The notes beneath the pieces are model-generated. The model saw only the letters and a program-made list of their open reading frames with translations. It was not told where the DNA came from and did no database searches. From Albula goreensis (taxonomy: Eukaryota; Chordata; Actinopteri; Albuliformes; Albulidae), in the NCBI GenBank assembly GCA_022829145.1, contig CM040745.1, forward strand, positions 22,474,906-22,538,905: DNA of 64,000 nucleotides. Direction: 5' to 3'. Made by a program: the position numbers and the translations under genes. Positions 40,653 through 62,677 of the stretch are shown piece after piece. Numbering within the stretch: position 1 is the stretch's first letter; every line of letters begins with the position of its first letter.

Positions 40653-43351
40653 TTTATTAATAAGTTTTCTCTCTGATGCAAGGTGTACAGATACCGAAGA
40701 TATATGAACACACCTCTTGTGAATATCTTTTAAATGTAGGCTCATCAGTAAGAAGCAATGCAGTCTACAAACCTTGCAGTATTATAAAACTAGATTACAC
40801 ACTTTACATTATATTTACCACATAAAAGTTACAATAATTAATATGAAATTTCAGTTAAATCTGCAGGTAGGCCTATTGCAAATAGTTCCAAGTAGACCTC
40901 TTTATGATTTTCCTTTTACATATAATATCTTTAACTTCTTTTCCTTGTTTTGAGAAAACATGTCATTATAAAATGTTCCATATTCTTATGTTACGTTCTA
41001 CATATACAGAAAGACTATGGGCTGAATTCAGACCTGCACTTAAGTCCATTTTCAACTCATCATTGTGAGACTGAGGGACTTACACAGTTAATGCGCTTAA
41101 GTGCAGGTCTGAATTTGGCCCGATGATACTTCTTGGAAAGATAACAATGTTGAACCACCCATCCTAAACTGTAACTGCACTGTCAGTTGATTATTAAGAC
41201 CTACCACACTTCTGCAATGTTACTGAATTCAGGAACAAGCACACTGTTCCAAATTTCTGTTCAGTAATACTTTCCAGATTAACATCAATGTAGGGCTTGA
41301 TGTTTGCCAATGGGGAGATCCCTCTTCTCATTCTTACAGGAAAAAACAAAACAACATTCCAAAGCACTTCCATTCAGTCTGCCATAGTCTCATAAATAAA
41401 AAATGTTAACTCATAATTGAATGCCTTTATCTGTATACACAAATACGCATACACATATAAATACGTAACACACACATAACCTTTGCAGTCCTTGATTTAC
41501 AAATATATTTACAATATCTGAGTGTGAGCAGATTTCCTTCCAGCATTTGGACATGAAATGACTTGAATGCTCAAAGAAAAGAGTGTGAAATTTCTTAAGG
41601 GAAATAAGATAAATATATGTGCCAGACATAAAATGAAATGTATAGTTAGGGCATACATTTAAGTCCTGAGGGAATGTAAGAAGATTAATTTATAATAGTA
41701 TGAAATATTATTTAAGTTACAGACAGTGCTAAAGTGAATTAGGCCAAATGTCTCTGGTTAAATGGTCTGTTATGTATAAAAAATAATCATAAATGCAGAC
41801 AGTTGACTTCAAATTCAGTTGAAAGTAGTTATAATCAACTCTTTTTCATTTGCCTGTTCAAAAACAAAAATGACACATTTACATACAATTAGAATTTAGT
41901 GTGGTGATGTACTGTAAAGACTAAACAGAACATGATAAAAATTATTTTTATGAATTTGGAGCAGAATTACAAACTCCAATTTGTTAGTATGTGAAGCAAT
42001 TACATTTGTATTACAATCTGTAATTCCACTTTAGTTTAATACATAACACATGTACCTTTTATCACTGGATGCAAAAAATATATTTTTCTGAGGAAGGAAG
42101 CCTTCCTAATGCCTTAGCACTGACATGAAGTAGAGTCTATATACAGTTTATACTGTATGAAAATGAATTACATAAATTAATCGATTTCTAAAATGTATAC
42201 AAGGTCATGAGTTAACCTGTAAAATTATGCTGAAAAATCAAATGTCATTCACTTCATCATAAAAGTGAAACAAAACCTTGTGATGGGTTAAACATGATTG
42301 ACATGTTCACAAAGGGAAAACACTTTTTACAAGCTGAAGCCTGTGATAGCAGACCTTAATTATTCAGAGACATATTCTTTTGTCAAGAAATGCAATGCTC
42401 TCATAATTACAATAAAACATATTTGTGTAGCTTGTGTAGATTCATGAGCCTCAAAATCAAGCAACTGATTAGCTTTCAGCATGCGATAATATAATCATCA
42501 TGATAGAATTATATAGAGAATTCGGATGAATTCACACTCCTGTTTAAATCAGGGCTGTTATATCATACATCTTTATAAAAATCTTCAACATTTATCTGGT
42601 AGACTTGAAGACTCTGTGCAGTACTCTGTCTAATGAAAAATCAATGTCCTAATTTGAAGAAAAAACACTGCCATTAAATCACAGAGGTGATTAATTAAAC
42701 CATGGTAATTGGTCTTTGAGATGAAGAATAACAGTTAAAAATGATAGCGAAGACCATCAGAGGTTAAGGTGTATAAGTGTACATCCAGTGCTTGAACTGC
42801 CTGTCCTCTGTCTCCTCAATTTTTCCTTTTAAAGTCCATAGTGGCCATAGTTTTTAATTTTTTTTTTCTCGATTGCTGAAAAGCATATATAAGCATGTGA
42901 GGAGCAGTTTGAAGTTTGGTGTCGAGCTCTTCACAAAAGCACTAACTTTTTCACAAGCAACATCAATTCCTGGAACCTGAAAAGATGACATCTGGATGGG
43001 TGGTTGATTAGCGTATTCCTGCTCCCCTTTTGTCATGCTTTGTAAAGAAAGTACAGTACAGTGCTTTGCTTTAAGACAAACATCGAAAGTATTTACATGA
43101 GCCGAGAAGCAGCTTACAATATCTTATGTCATACAACTGCTTTGAACAATCCAAGATTTCAAATTAAAATGAACTGCCCATTTCACCTCCTTCACAATTA
43201 GAAATAACACAATGAAATTCAGTGTGAACATAAGACAGTAAAAGCTTTTTTTTTTGCTCATACAGTGAGTAATGGGGACATCCAGGTCTATTATGTCATA
43301 ATGGAAACCATGGAAACCTCTGGTCTTCAGCAATTTGTGCTGTGACGTGCT
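40653..43351 (-). other. calcrl: Probable calcrl 3' UTR, end uncertain
   Basis: This A+T-rich stretch below the stop codon has no coding signal. The nearest minus-strand AATAAA I can find is at 40653-40658, implying a 3' UTR of up to about 2.7 kb. Earlier ATTAAA variants lie at 42853-42858 and 42035-42040. It contains the inverted-repeat element at 41019-41121. The true end cannot be fixed without transcript data. Confidence 0.4.
41019..41121. mobile_element. Short inverted-repeat (MITE-like) element
   Basis: Arms at 41019-41044 and 41096-41121 are inverted repeats matching at 24 of 26 positions (core cttaagtgcaggtctgaatt), with 51 nt between. There is no open frame and no clear target duplication. 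It lies in the presumed calcrl 3' UTR, so a transcript reading through would form a strong stem. Confidence 0.65.
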
Positions 43352-52054
<8,703 letters not shown>

Positions 52055-52719
52055 TTTTGGCACTGTCAAGTGTCCACAACTGCAAAGTGTGATAATCTGT
52101 AAAAGAGGAATATAACAGTCAACACATCCCATGTTGATTTAAGTGTGCCAAATTTAGCTACTTTTTCTGCAGGATGGCAGCAATGATGAACTGTTTTATA
52201 CCCTAAGGGGAGGAAAACAATGGAAAAAAACAAGTCCTTCTTCTGCAGTTGCAACAGCACATGTAGCATTTATTTCAGTGTAGCTGTAGGTTTTTTCCAT
52301 TTTATTCAGTTAAGTAATAAAGACAGATGCATGTTCATTTGCCTCCAGGATCCCTACAACAGCAAAGCCTCCTGATGTTCAGGGACCGATCAGATCTCTT
52401 TACTGATCACATTTTGTGATCATAACACAAACTGTCAACAGGAAGTGGATGAGAGGCCACTAAATGAAACAGCATTATGTTTGATGTTAATAGAACTTAA
52501 TGCACATGTCCCCTCCTGGGAAATTTTCTGTTCAAATCAAAGGACAAAAAACAGAGTTTTTTTGTGCTCAAACTAATTTCCATATCTGAGCCTTTTTAAG
52601 CCTTAATTAAATCATTAAGTTGGTATTTCCAGTCTTGATACATTTGAGGTTTTGTGGCAGTCATTGGGATTATTCCAAAACCTCTAAAGGCAACATATTT
52701 GATATTTGTAAAAGGAAGT

Positions 52720-52748
52720 AGTAGAAGAAGAAGAAGAAGAAGAAGAAA
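52720..52748. repeat. (AAG)n microsatellite
   Basis: About nine AAG units, purine-only on the plus strand, about 620 bp upstream of the calcrl exon with the start codon. Confidence 0.93.
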
Positions 52749-53160
52749 TACAAAGAACCATATTTCCTGTCAACAAAAAGAGAAGGTTTTCTTTGCTATG
52801 TCATAAAAAGCAGGCTGACTGGTTTGGTTTCCTTTGTTGTGCATGGCTTAGGGAAAGGCTGTCAGTACTTTGAGCTCCTTGAGATAAAAACCTGACAGAT
52901 CATTCTTGGGAAGAAATGACCCTGTACCCCCATGTTCTTGCCAAGAGTGCTGTAACCAGCAGGGTTAAAAAGTCACAGGGTATGGCTTACGTCCAAGTCT
53001 GCTTAAAATTAAAGCTCCATTAGACTGTGGAATACTGAGACTAGTGACAGTAAAACATTTTGGCAAAGTGAAAATTCAAAACAGAATGGGAAAGCAGATG
53101 TCTCATGCAATCTAATGTTCAGTGCTTTGAGATTACTATATAAAAAGGTCTGAACTGAAT

Positions 53161-53186
53161 TATCATCATCATCATCATCATCATCA
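53161..53186. repeat. (ATC)n microsatellite
   Basis: Eight ATC units. The run of Asp on the minus strand is an artefact. Confidence 0.95.
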
Positions 53187-54981
53187 ATGTGTTGTTTCTT
53201 TATTTTCTGCAGGCACTCAGGCACAACATGTATTTAAAAAAACCTATGCTACAAAAAGTGGGAACAAACCTGGGCATGTGTGAGGGGACACATTATATTT
53301 TGTGGGTTGCAATAGACCATAAAGAGTGTTTGAGACAAAACTGGTACCAAACAATGGTGCTTAAATCAGTTTGATGTGCAGGGTAATCAAACATGCAATC
53401 TTAAAACCGCTGTTTAAATATTTTGGTAAACAAATATGCTCCTGGGCCAATCGCACTTAAGTCAATATGACTGATGCTGACCTCCATCAGTATAGTTTCC
53501 ATCACACAGGTCACAGGCTATATACACTTCATGCCGTTATCAAACGAAAAAATTAAGACCAATGGAAAAAACGAGGTCGATGCACGTAAGTCTGGACAGG
53601 ACTGCATAGTGAAGCACATTGTCGACATGGAGAAAATTTTGAAATTAGCAAATCACAGGCAGGGCAGTCCTGCCAAAATCTCTCCAACACACAGATTTAC
53701 CCGGGAAGTCACAGGAGAACCTCAGGACAGCATCCAGGGATTTGCAATCCCTTCTAGCCTCAACTAAGGTCAGCATTCATGACCCTAACAGTAATAAACC
53801 AAACAAAAAATGGAATTCACAGTAGAGCAGCTAGGCGGAAACCACTGTTTGCTAAGAAGAAATGGATCTGAAAATATAAATGATGCTTATTTGAAGGTTG
53901 CTGAAACGCAACTTGATGATCAAGCATTCTTAAACAATGTTCTATGGACACATGGGCCCAAAAAATAAGACTCATGGACCCTCTATGTCTGGTGAAATCC
54001 AAAAACCATATTCCACAATAAGGTGGTGACAGCATTGATAGTGGTAATAGGAAATCTCACACATTCTTCTTGGTATGAGAAAATTCTACAGGTGAATTTT
54101 AGCTCATGCAACAATTAGTTGAAGCAATAAAGCTGGGTCATGCAGTAAGACAATGATGTTTTTTGCCTTTTTTTAAATTATCTTGAAACCATCAAGATGA
54201 TCTTAACATTCATAGCAGTTGAAGGATATAATAACACTTTTTAAAGAGCAGTTTGATTAAAAACATGGAGAGCTGAATTTGTGTTGTATTTAAGTATAGT
54301 GGTAGTTGAAATGAAAGACCTCATTGCCTATGCTCATTTTCTCACACTGCAATGCAGAATTTTGCATTGTTAATAGAAAGAGAAAAAGACATGAATTGTG
54401 GAATATTCTATATTCGATAAGCTGAAAGTAAAACTGTACTTAAAATTTCCTTTTGTTCAATGTAGTTTGAATAATTTGTATTTCTAAAAAAAATATTTAT
54501 GGCATTGCAGTAGAACTAATATAGGGGTGAAGGATGAAGGAGGGGAAAGGAAAAAAAGACAAACAATTTCTAAGCTTCAGCTCATCAAGTCCTGAAGACA
54601 AATCTAGTATAAACATAAGGACAATGACTATATGGCTGAGACAGTGACTAGGCTACTCACCAAACCGTAATAAAGAAATGGTTTAAAACAAATGAAAGTT
54701 CACAACAACCCAGTTAAAGACCAATCCTGCAATCCAAGGCCAACCCTTGTTTTTGCAGGTGAACACAATGAACTCATTAATCAGACTGCTCTTTATGGAA
54801 CTCATTGATTCTGGAAATAACCCTGGGCTTCCTCTGTCTTGAACATGCTATAAAATAAGTGTATGTGCAGCAGATCATACAATAATACTGTAATGCATCT
54901 TCATCAAATGCAAACAAAAATCCAATAAAGTTGTTCTAGATTTTATCTCTAAAAGGCTTACTTGTCGTTGTAAGCCTCCTG

Positions 54982-55010
54982 TTTTTTTTTTTTTTTTTTT
55001 TTTTTTTTTT
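54982..55010. repeat. Poly(T) tract
   Basis: Twenty-nine T in a row, possibly the A-tail of an old minus-strand retroposon. A small hairpin, aggcttac/gtaagcct, lies just to its left. Confidence 0.95.
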
Positions 55011-55323
55011 GGTGCAACAGGCAATGCGGTTCATTGAAAAACAGTTTCAAGAGGTTTCATCAGTTTATAATTAAAGAGCTATTAACATCAGAGGTGCCCC
55101 ATAAGCCCGTTTGGACGCAACTTCCTGTGTTTTGTTGACCGACACATCGAATGAAAGATTCTATTTGGGTCATTAGGGGGATAATTATTTTAATTGCTGG
55201 TCAGGGTCAAACTGACCAGATTCATTCATTTGTGACTGTGGGAGGGCAAAGAGGTAACAGGCATACCACTACTTAGGCTTCTGATTTGTAAAGGGGCTGT
55301 TGCCGGGGGGGGGGGGGCTACAG

Positions 55324-55541
55324 GGGGGCAGCCTGTGGTCTAGTGGCTAAGGTACATGACTGTGACCCCCGCGGTTGGTGGCCCAAGCCCCAGCCTAGCC
55401 ACAGCTAGAACACCATTGCTGTTAAGCCCTTGAGCAAGGCCCTCAACCCCACATTGCTCCCAGAGGGGACTGGCCCTTGGCTAGCCCAATAAACTGTTAG
55501 TCACCTTGGACAAAAGCGTCAGATAAATGACTGTAGTGTAA
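55324..55541 (+). mobile_element. tRNA-derived SINE (V-SINE type), near full length
   Basis: The 5' part is tRNA-like, with a good A box (TGGTCTAGTGG at 55336-55346) and a degraded B box (GGTTGGTGGCCC). A central block with TTGAGCAAGGCCCTCAACCC follows, then a tail ending GGACAAAAGCGTCAGATAAA and a short TGTA-rich end. This arrangement is that of fish V-SINEs, whose tails are shared with partner LINEs. A run of 13 G lies just upstream at 55305-55317. A shortened relative is at 39159-39256. Confidence 0.8.
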
Positions 55542-57169
55542 TAATCATTGCAGCAGAGACTTGTTGTGAGTCACTGCTGCAATGAAATTATCACCATAAT
55601 TTCACATCAGCTTTTTGAGAAATATGCTCACCAGCTGTGCAGTTGCATGCAGTAGAATTCAGGCTCTGGTTATCAAGTCCATTGTCTTTAAATTACATGT
55701 TGTAAACATCCTACAGTGTTCACAGGATGTTTGCACTCTGTCCCTTTCCAGTTCCGCTGCAGGCTTTAGAAACATATTTTCCTCTCTTCAGAAAGCTATT
55801 ACATGATACTATATTTTCACAATGATGGTCTTTGTGATTTTACTTATCATTAAATTACACATTGTTGCCTAGCAGAAAAAAACTGGCAGAAATGTATGTA
55901 TTCTCTAGTTCAGAGTTTTCTGCTTTAAAAAATAAAAGTCAGATAGGAGTTGTGTACTCCTGGCAAGAGTAGTGCTTAAAAGAAACAGATGACATACTGT
56001 AAGAGCACATCTCAGGCTTCATGCAGTACTGATGCTTCCATCTTCCCTTGCCATCAATGTGTCATTACTGAAAGTTTGAGTTCTTTCTGCAATTTTCTGA
56101 GTCTAATAAGAAACAATTTGACCTGGCTGTTTTAAATGTGGGCTTTATGGTAAGGAGAACATCGAATTTCACCAAAATACTAAACACAGGATGTTTAATT
56201 TTATGCTGCAGCATACTGTACCACAAAAAACACACAGAAGTAATACCCAATTACTTGAGAGCAACGCCTTCTGCAAAAAAAAAGACATACAACTTTTACA
56301 GTTCTCAGGAAACTCAGAGTTTACACAATGGAAGTGAAAGGCTTACATTTCTTCTGGTCTGTGTTTGCAGTGCATTCAAATTTGCTATAGTAAATTTACT
56401 CAGTGATCCACTCAAGATAAACATTTCTTCATGCTCCACAATGACAATAACTAAGCTCTTCACCTTTATTTTGGACTTTGGGTCGCTGTGTGCACTCTTT
56501 CTTGCTCATTAACCAGCTACTAACCTCATGCCAACCCACATGAACTAGGTGAACTAGGTGAAACTAGCTTCATTCTTTCTTAAACTTCATCATAGGCTAA
56601 CACCCATGTACTTCATTGTTTGTAATTCTGTTAAAAATCATGTTATGTATAAGCATATGAAAATGATATGAAGAGACGGTTGTATATATTTGTTGTATAT
56701 ATTGTATATGTTAATTGTATATATACTGTAATATATACAATAACAGCCATTCTGTTGTAAAAGCAAAATGTTTAACCTACAGAACTGAAACTCAATAACC
56801 CTGTAGAACAGCAGATAGAGCAGTATGTTTAAAATACAAAACTTTTAAGAATCTTTTCATGGGGAGCTGAGGATGACCAACAAGACGGTATCTTATGATG
56901 CATCAAAAAATGCATTCAAACTCTAGTTTACTGTAGCCTACAGAAGTAGGTACTGTTGCATGCTGCTTCCCAACAGACCCCTCCATGTACAAGTTATGGC
57001 AAGGTTTATTTAGAAGGTTTATTACCATTTTTCATCAATGTAAAAGTGGTTAAGTTTAATGGTTGTCCTTTTAACATCAGTGATAAGATTGATACCATTT
57101 GGCTTTTACTTTAATGTCATAGTGTTGCAGTATAATTCTCAGCTTTTCACATTAGAATTCAAATTCTGA

Positions 57170-57543
57170 ATAAGGATTTAAATTATAGTGAAGAGTGGAA
57201 GAGTGTTCCCGCTATTGCAGGATTGGTGTGCGATGAAAACTCCTCTGTCTTTGTTAGACAGCCTCTGGATGACTGCTTTCGACGCCAGAAATATCAAGCT
57301 CCTCAACTGATGGCAATATGAAGTATCTCTCTGTGCAGCACAAACACTCATCATCAGTCAGCGATAGCTGGCATGCCTACCGTTTTCACCACCAGTCCCT
57401 CAGATCTGGCTCTCGCCTCTGCTCTAGGGAGCTAGTCTACCATGTCTGCTGCCTCCTTGTCCTCTCAGCCACCAGGCACAAAAGTTCTAATTCAGTATAT
57501 TTGGAGTTAAATAAATATTTGTATCTGTCAAGAAATAAAAAAA
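57170..57543 (+). mobile_element. Retroposed insert with 14-bp target-site duplication
   Basis: A 374-bp insert lies between two perfect copies of aattcaaattctga (57156-57169 and 57544-57557). Its right end is AAATAAA, about 20 nt of sequence, then an A-rich tail directly against the second copy. This is the hallmark of LINE-mediated insertion of a polyadenylated RNA. Inside, an open frame reaches a TGA at 57319-57321 and includes VCDENSSVFVRQPLDDCFRR, followed by a 3'-UTR-like segment. It could be a 5'-truncated processed pseudogene or a member of a SINE family. The parent gene is not recognised. Confidence 0.65.
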
Positions 57544-59582
57544 AATTCAAATTCTGACATGATTGCATGAATAGCATTGAGCAAGCTAGCTAGCAGTACT
57601 ACATTGCTTGCTAGTATATACTGTTTAGTACTACAGCAGTAAACAAAGTTTTTTTTTTTCCAGATATTTTAAGCTTTTCTCCAGAACACTGAAATATTTG
57701 AACAATTTTTATGTATTTCCTTATTTTTGTTCCGAGATGCTCCCCATAGACCTCTATTGATTGTGATAAGACCAAGTACTGTCTGGTTCATTTTTCAGGG
57801 CATTTCTCCAGAATACATACAAAGAAATAAAATAATTCTGGTGGGTTCATATATTCTTGGAAAACAGACTACAGGGCTTAATTGCCATTATGTTTGATTA
57901 TTCCTTTAACAAGTTTTTTTTGTGGATGATGTGTATTTGACCTAAGTCTGAGGCAAACCATTCCAACAAGTATCTGTAAGTGTAGCTATTCAACATAATT
58001 CAAAGGGTCTGTCTCTGAACCAGCCAAATCATGTAACATACACATCCATTACATGAAGATAAAGGTACCTCTTAATTTAAGAAGGTGTTGTATTTGTAAA
58101 ATGAAATTTCAGTTCCTAAACAGTATGTATTATCAGTTTACCAGGGAGACATACAACACAATCAACAAATTGGTAAAAGCAGAAAAACTGCCTTGTTTGT
58201 ATGCAATGTTGGATTCACAGATAAGCTATGTCAAGGTGTGAGGGAAATACACAAACTAAAGAACCCCATATTTTAATTCCTCCTGCTCCTCTGGTTCTCA
58301 GGATGTGTGGATACGTGTGTTGACTCTAAACCTCCGAGTCAGTGGGTATGGATTGAAAATATTCAAAAAAAGATTGCTTTTGATAGATGCAATCAGAGAT
58401 CCTAAGACAAAGCATAGCATTAGCACAAAACTTGGAATGAATATTCAGTTTTTTTTCCAAGTTGTTAACCCCGCACCTCAAAAATGTGCTTTGTAATTGG
58501 TATCAGAGGTTAAAGCATCAGGATACTGTTGTGCAAATTAAATGGACAATCTCATCTGCAACGTGAAAGTGCAAACAAAAAGACTACAGCTGAATGAAAT
58601 TCTACAACAAATAACAAAACTGTGAATTGAGATGAGAAAAGACCAGGTAGAAAAAGAGAAATGGAAGACATCTGGCAAGCTTGTCAAAGATAATTTGCAC
58701 TGATTGAGAGATACGTGAATATTCAACAATACTTCATTTTGTTAGCAGCTTACTCTGCTGTGGTATTAACACACAATTATTACATGCATAAAAAGCAACC
58801 TAATTTGCCATAATGAAGCCAAACCTCACCACATTCACAGTTAATTAATGCTTTTTAGTGCACTGCAGGAGCACTAACTAATATGTTTTGTCACAAAATT
58901 CTGGGAATTGAGCAGGACAGGCTATAGGGCTAATTTAACATGCTGGTATACTAAATATCATGGCATGCACCTTGAAAAGGAAAATTGAGACCTATGAGTT
59001 CTATCAACATATTTTCCATACACAATTCCCCAGGTATGAAGCCAAATTTCTGTTTTCAAAACAGTAGAATAAATCAAAGGAAACGTGGTGTTCCTGTAAC
59101 ACTCATAAACTTCCCCAGATTATCCCACCAAATGAACTGGGTTATCCATTGTCACATCTGGTCAAAGATGTGACAATAAAAAAAAATAGAATTTATTAGG
59201 GGCTAACATGTGTTTAGTTCCTAAATTTCTATTACTTTGATGATGAAAAATGCATCTGACCAATATTAGGTTTTTAAATTTTAATGATAAGTCTAACGAT
59301 TGTTGTGATTTAGAACAATGAGGTTGCACTGTACAATGTATACCTACACTTTGCCATGTATAAAAGTATTTTTTTTTCCTGAAAAAGTATTTCCCTTTTT
59401 TCCCAACCTGAATGTTCAACCAAACTTGTTGACCTCACTGCAGCACCCACCCTGACAGCTGTCGGAGGAAAAGTCGAGCACGTGGCTCCTCTGATTCATG
59501 TGACAACGCTCTCGCTTCTTTTCACGTTACAGCCATACCACCAACTAAACACTGCCTATGATGTTGGAGGAGGATGTAGTCA

Positions 59583-59799
59583 GTGTATGGTCGGTTCATG
59601 CCACCACAGGCGCCCAAGCATGACAAGGAGGATGCTATTGTGATGAAGCCAACAGGAACCCTGGCGTGGCTGGCCAATTGTTGCCTCGCCAATGGGGCCT
59701 CTGGCCATGGCCGGGAATGGCAAAGCCGTGAATTGAACTCGCGACCTCAGGACCTGGCAGGACCTGGCAGCAATTTATCCTATGAGCCACTCAGAGGCC
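59583..59799 (-). mobile_element. tRNA-like SINE of another family
   Basis: On the minus strand, starting at 59799, the sequence opens GGGGCCTCTGAGTGGCTCAT and continues to a B-box-like GCGAGTTCAATTCACGG, the layout of a tRNA-derived promoter. A GGACCTGGCA unit is duplicated on the plus strand near 59750-59770. The body continues to lower coordinates, perhaps to about 59440, without a clear end. The plus-strand open frame across it is not a gene. Confidence 0.5.
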
Positions 59800-62228
59800 C
59801 CATGCATACAAATATAAACATGAAACTTCATATCACTTCTACAATAACTGGATTCTCAACAGGAACTACTTCTGATTTATTGAAAAAGGAAAAAAAAAAA
59901 ATCATTTATACATGGATATGGCCTTTTATCAGTTGATCTGCTTAGCTTCAGACATAAATTCCTTGCCCTGTCATTCAGAAAGGCTATGCAGGATGTATGG
60001 ATACATACACACACACAATATATTGCACATTATATATACAATATACTCTATTTTGTATATCAGAGCTGGCTAACTAATTTAAGTACTATTTAACCCCTGC
60101 TATAATTTTTCTTCCAACCTGCTTGACTTATGGTATACAGTGTTTCACCAGCACAGACTGCCTGTTACCAGCAAACATTAGATAGCAAACTAATCTAATG
60201 ACTGCTGGCTTGCTGCAATACTGTATTTTGCTAGTTTGCTCGCTTGGTTAAGTCAGCTAATTAAAGTTCCCCACCAACACACGAACATCACCCGTGCATG
60301 TCTTAAATCTAAACACCTGAGTGTTATTTTTACCTCTTAACTCAAGCCAACATTAATTTTGCTATTACTACCACTTCCAGTTACTGTTTTGAAAAAAACA
60401 AGGGTATCGCTAGAAAGAATTCAGTTCTCCCGAAAATCTCTTGATTATATGAACCCCTGATTAATGGCATTTAGCAGCAATACTGTCTTCCTCCTGCATT
60501 TGTTTGTGGTGAGCATTCATTTTATAAGCAGAATAACCTGTTTGATGCCATGCACTCTTAGGATGTAATATAACACATATTTGGGATGCAATTTGGCATT
60601 TGACTCATCAGCCTCATGGTATATAATGCTATCATATGCACTGGTAGCTCAAGGCACTGTTTTCATACAGCATAGATGAATTACAATACTTCCTGAATGA
60701 AATATAGCAAATGTTCTGCTAGAAACCAGCTGCAGGTGCTGAATGACACAAATATTCTGATCTGTCACCAAGCACCTGAGAGCAGATGTCCAAAGTCCTT
60801 ACAAATGCTCTCGGGAACAAAAGCTACCCTACACAGTTCCACTGTTGATACTGTGTACACATTGAATCTTGCACAGAACAACATGGAAACAATTCATATG
60901 AAAGAATTATAATAATTATAACTGTAAAATCCAAAATGTAGTATCTGTACAATTTAGAATAGCATTAACAGGCAGGATATGAGTCACAACATTACATAGG
61001 TACATTGTGTTTTAGTTTATTACATAATCAGACTTAGACAAACAAACAAAATTAATTTGAAAAAATCTGCAAGATGTTAAGAATTACCTCTTACATCGGT
61101 TCATTTCCCTAACTGCCTTTCTGGGAAACCTAAACTGTAACATCAAACCAACCGAATGCTCCTCACATACGATTTCAATCTTGTGGTTTCTGGCCTTACA
61201 TCACTGCTGCTCTGTTGCAAGGCGGGACATTAGAATCACATGTCTCATCCTGCGCCTTGGGCTGAATCAGATGTTCAGATTTAAAAAGAAAATAAAGGCA
61301 AAGTCCAACAGATGTTAGAGAGGGCCCATTTCAAGCACAGTGGGGGAGACCCAGCTTATTCAAGGGGTCTGGACACCGGCAGGCCCTGTACAGGGCCATG
61401 TGGGAACGGACGGTTCATTAACGCCACACGTGAGAGCAAATGACAAATCCAGATGCTGGCCTTTTGTTCTTTCACCTCCCCCACCCCCTGCCTTATCGCT
61501 GACCCAATCCGATATGTATGTCGGAATTCAGGACTTCGTACATGTCTTTGTGAATTGTAACAAAATTAAAGCTGCACATGACTCCTATTAAAAAAGCACT
61601 TCACTGAGCTTTACCATTTTTATCATGGATTCTTTGACACACAAATAATATAACATAGCCTACATTATGGCTCACTGGTTGACTCAAAATTATTTTTATA
61701 TTAAAGCATAAAAAAAATCTGCTAAAGAGGGTAAGGAGGTGACAAAAATATTACAAAACCTATTTCATTTCTCTTTGTTGCAGCTTGCTATAATTTGATG
61801 AAACATCACCTATAATAACTGTACAGTTAGAGTCAATGTTCACCTCAAGTTGAACGAGTTCACTGCTTCTATAAAGGAATAAAACAACTGCCTAAAATGC
61901 ACTTAAATATCATATTTCCAACTATGGTTCCATAAGACATTTTCACCACATGAACAACAGTACCTAAACTGCAAAATGATAAATCTAGGGCAGGATTATT
62001 TGTATCTAGGCCACTTGGTGAGATTTGTTCTTGTTGCTGAGTGTGTGATCTGAACTATAAATGGCAAATAAGGGGTTGTTTTGCATTTGTCTATCAGATG
62101 AACAGAAACACTGTAAAACTGTCATCACTCTTTTTTAAAGGGTCAGGTAATTGGTTTCACTTGTGCAAGATCAACCGACCAATGGGCTTCAGTACTAAAT
62201 ATCAGTTAGTACAAAGAGACAAAATAAG

Positions 62229-62399
62229 TTAGTTCTGATAGCTCTGCGTATGTTCGTTCATCTGCACGCATTAGTTCTGATAGTTCACTGTATGTTGTTT
62301 GTAAATACACATACATTACTTCTGACAGCTTAGTGTATGTGTGTTCATATACATACATTAGTTCTGATAGCTCAATGTATGTGTGTTCATATACGCACA
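62229..62399. repeat. Minisatellite, four units of 42-45 bp
   Basis: Four tandem units each begin ttagttctgatag or a close variant (ttacttctgacag) and end near cgcaca or cataca. Lengths are 42, 45, 42 and 42 bp. As the unit is a multiple of three, the minus strand stays open and translates to repeated ELSELMYVYEHTY-like units; this is a by-product of the repeat, not evidence of a gene. Confidence 0.85.
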
Positions 62400-62422
62400 C
62401 TCTCTGATTAAATTGGCGTATA

Positions 62423-62677
62423 CAGTCGGCCTGCCTTATGCGCGGTTCAAAAATATTTTTAAAAAATCCAGAATATTCATGAAAAAGTACATTTGAAATT
62501 CCCACATACAGCGTGTGCTAGAATACTGTAGTCAGTATGATTTACGTGGGTTATAGCAGCTCTTAGTAGTACCAATAGGTGGGGTTATGATCAGGTATAG
62601 GTAAAATTACGTCATTTCATATACATGTCCTGAGCATCCGTTTTTGCACATCCGCCATATATAAGGCGGGCCGACGG
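62423..62677. mobile_element. Tigger-like MITE with TA target sites
   Basis: The left end cagtcggcctgccttat and the reverse complement of the right end, ccgtcggcccgccttat, are imperfect inverted repeats. TA dinucleotides flank both sides (62421-62422 and 62678-62679), as in Tc/mariner insertions. The internal GCGGTTCAAAAATATTTTT resembles Tigger-derived MITEs as I remember them. No coding capacity. Confidence 0.65.

Noticed and set aside
59583..59936. 117-codon plus-strand frame
   Set aside because: It reads antisense through a tRNA-like SINE.
62206..62505. 99-codon repeat protein ELSELMYVYEHTY
   Set aside because: It is the in-frame translation of the 42-45 bp minisatellite and part of the neighbouring MITE.
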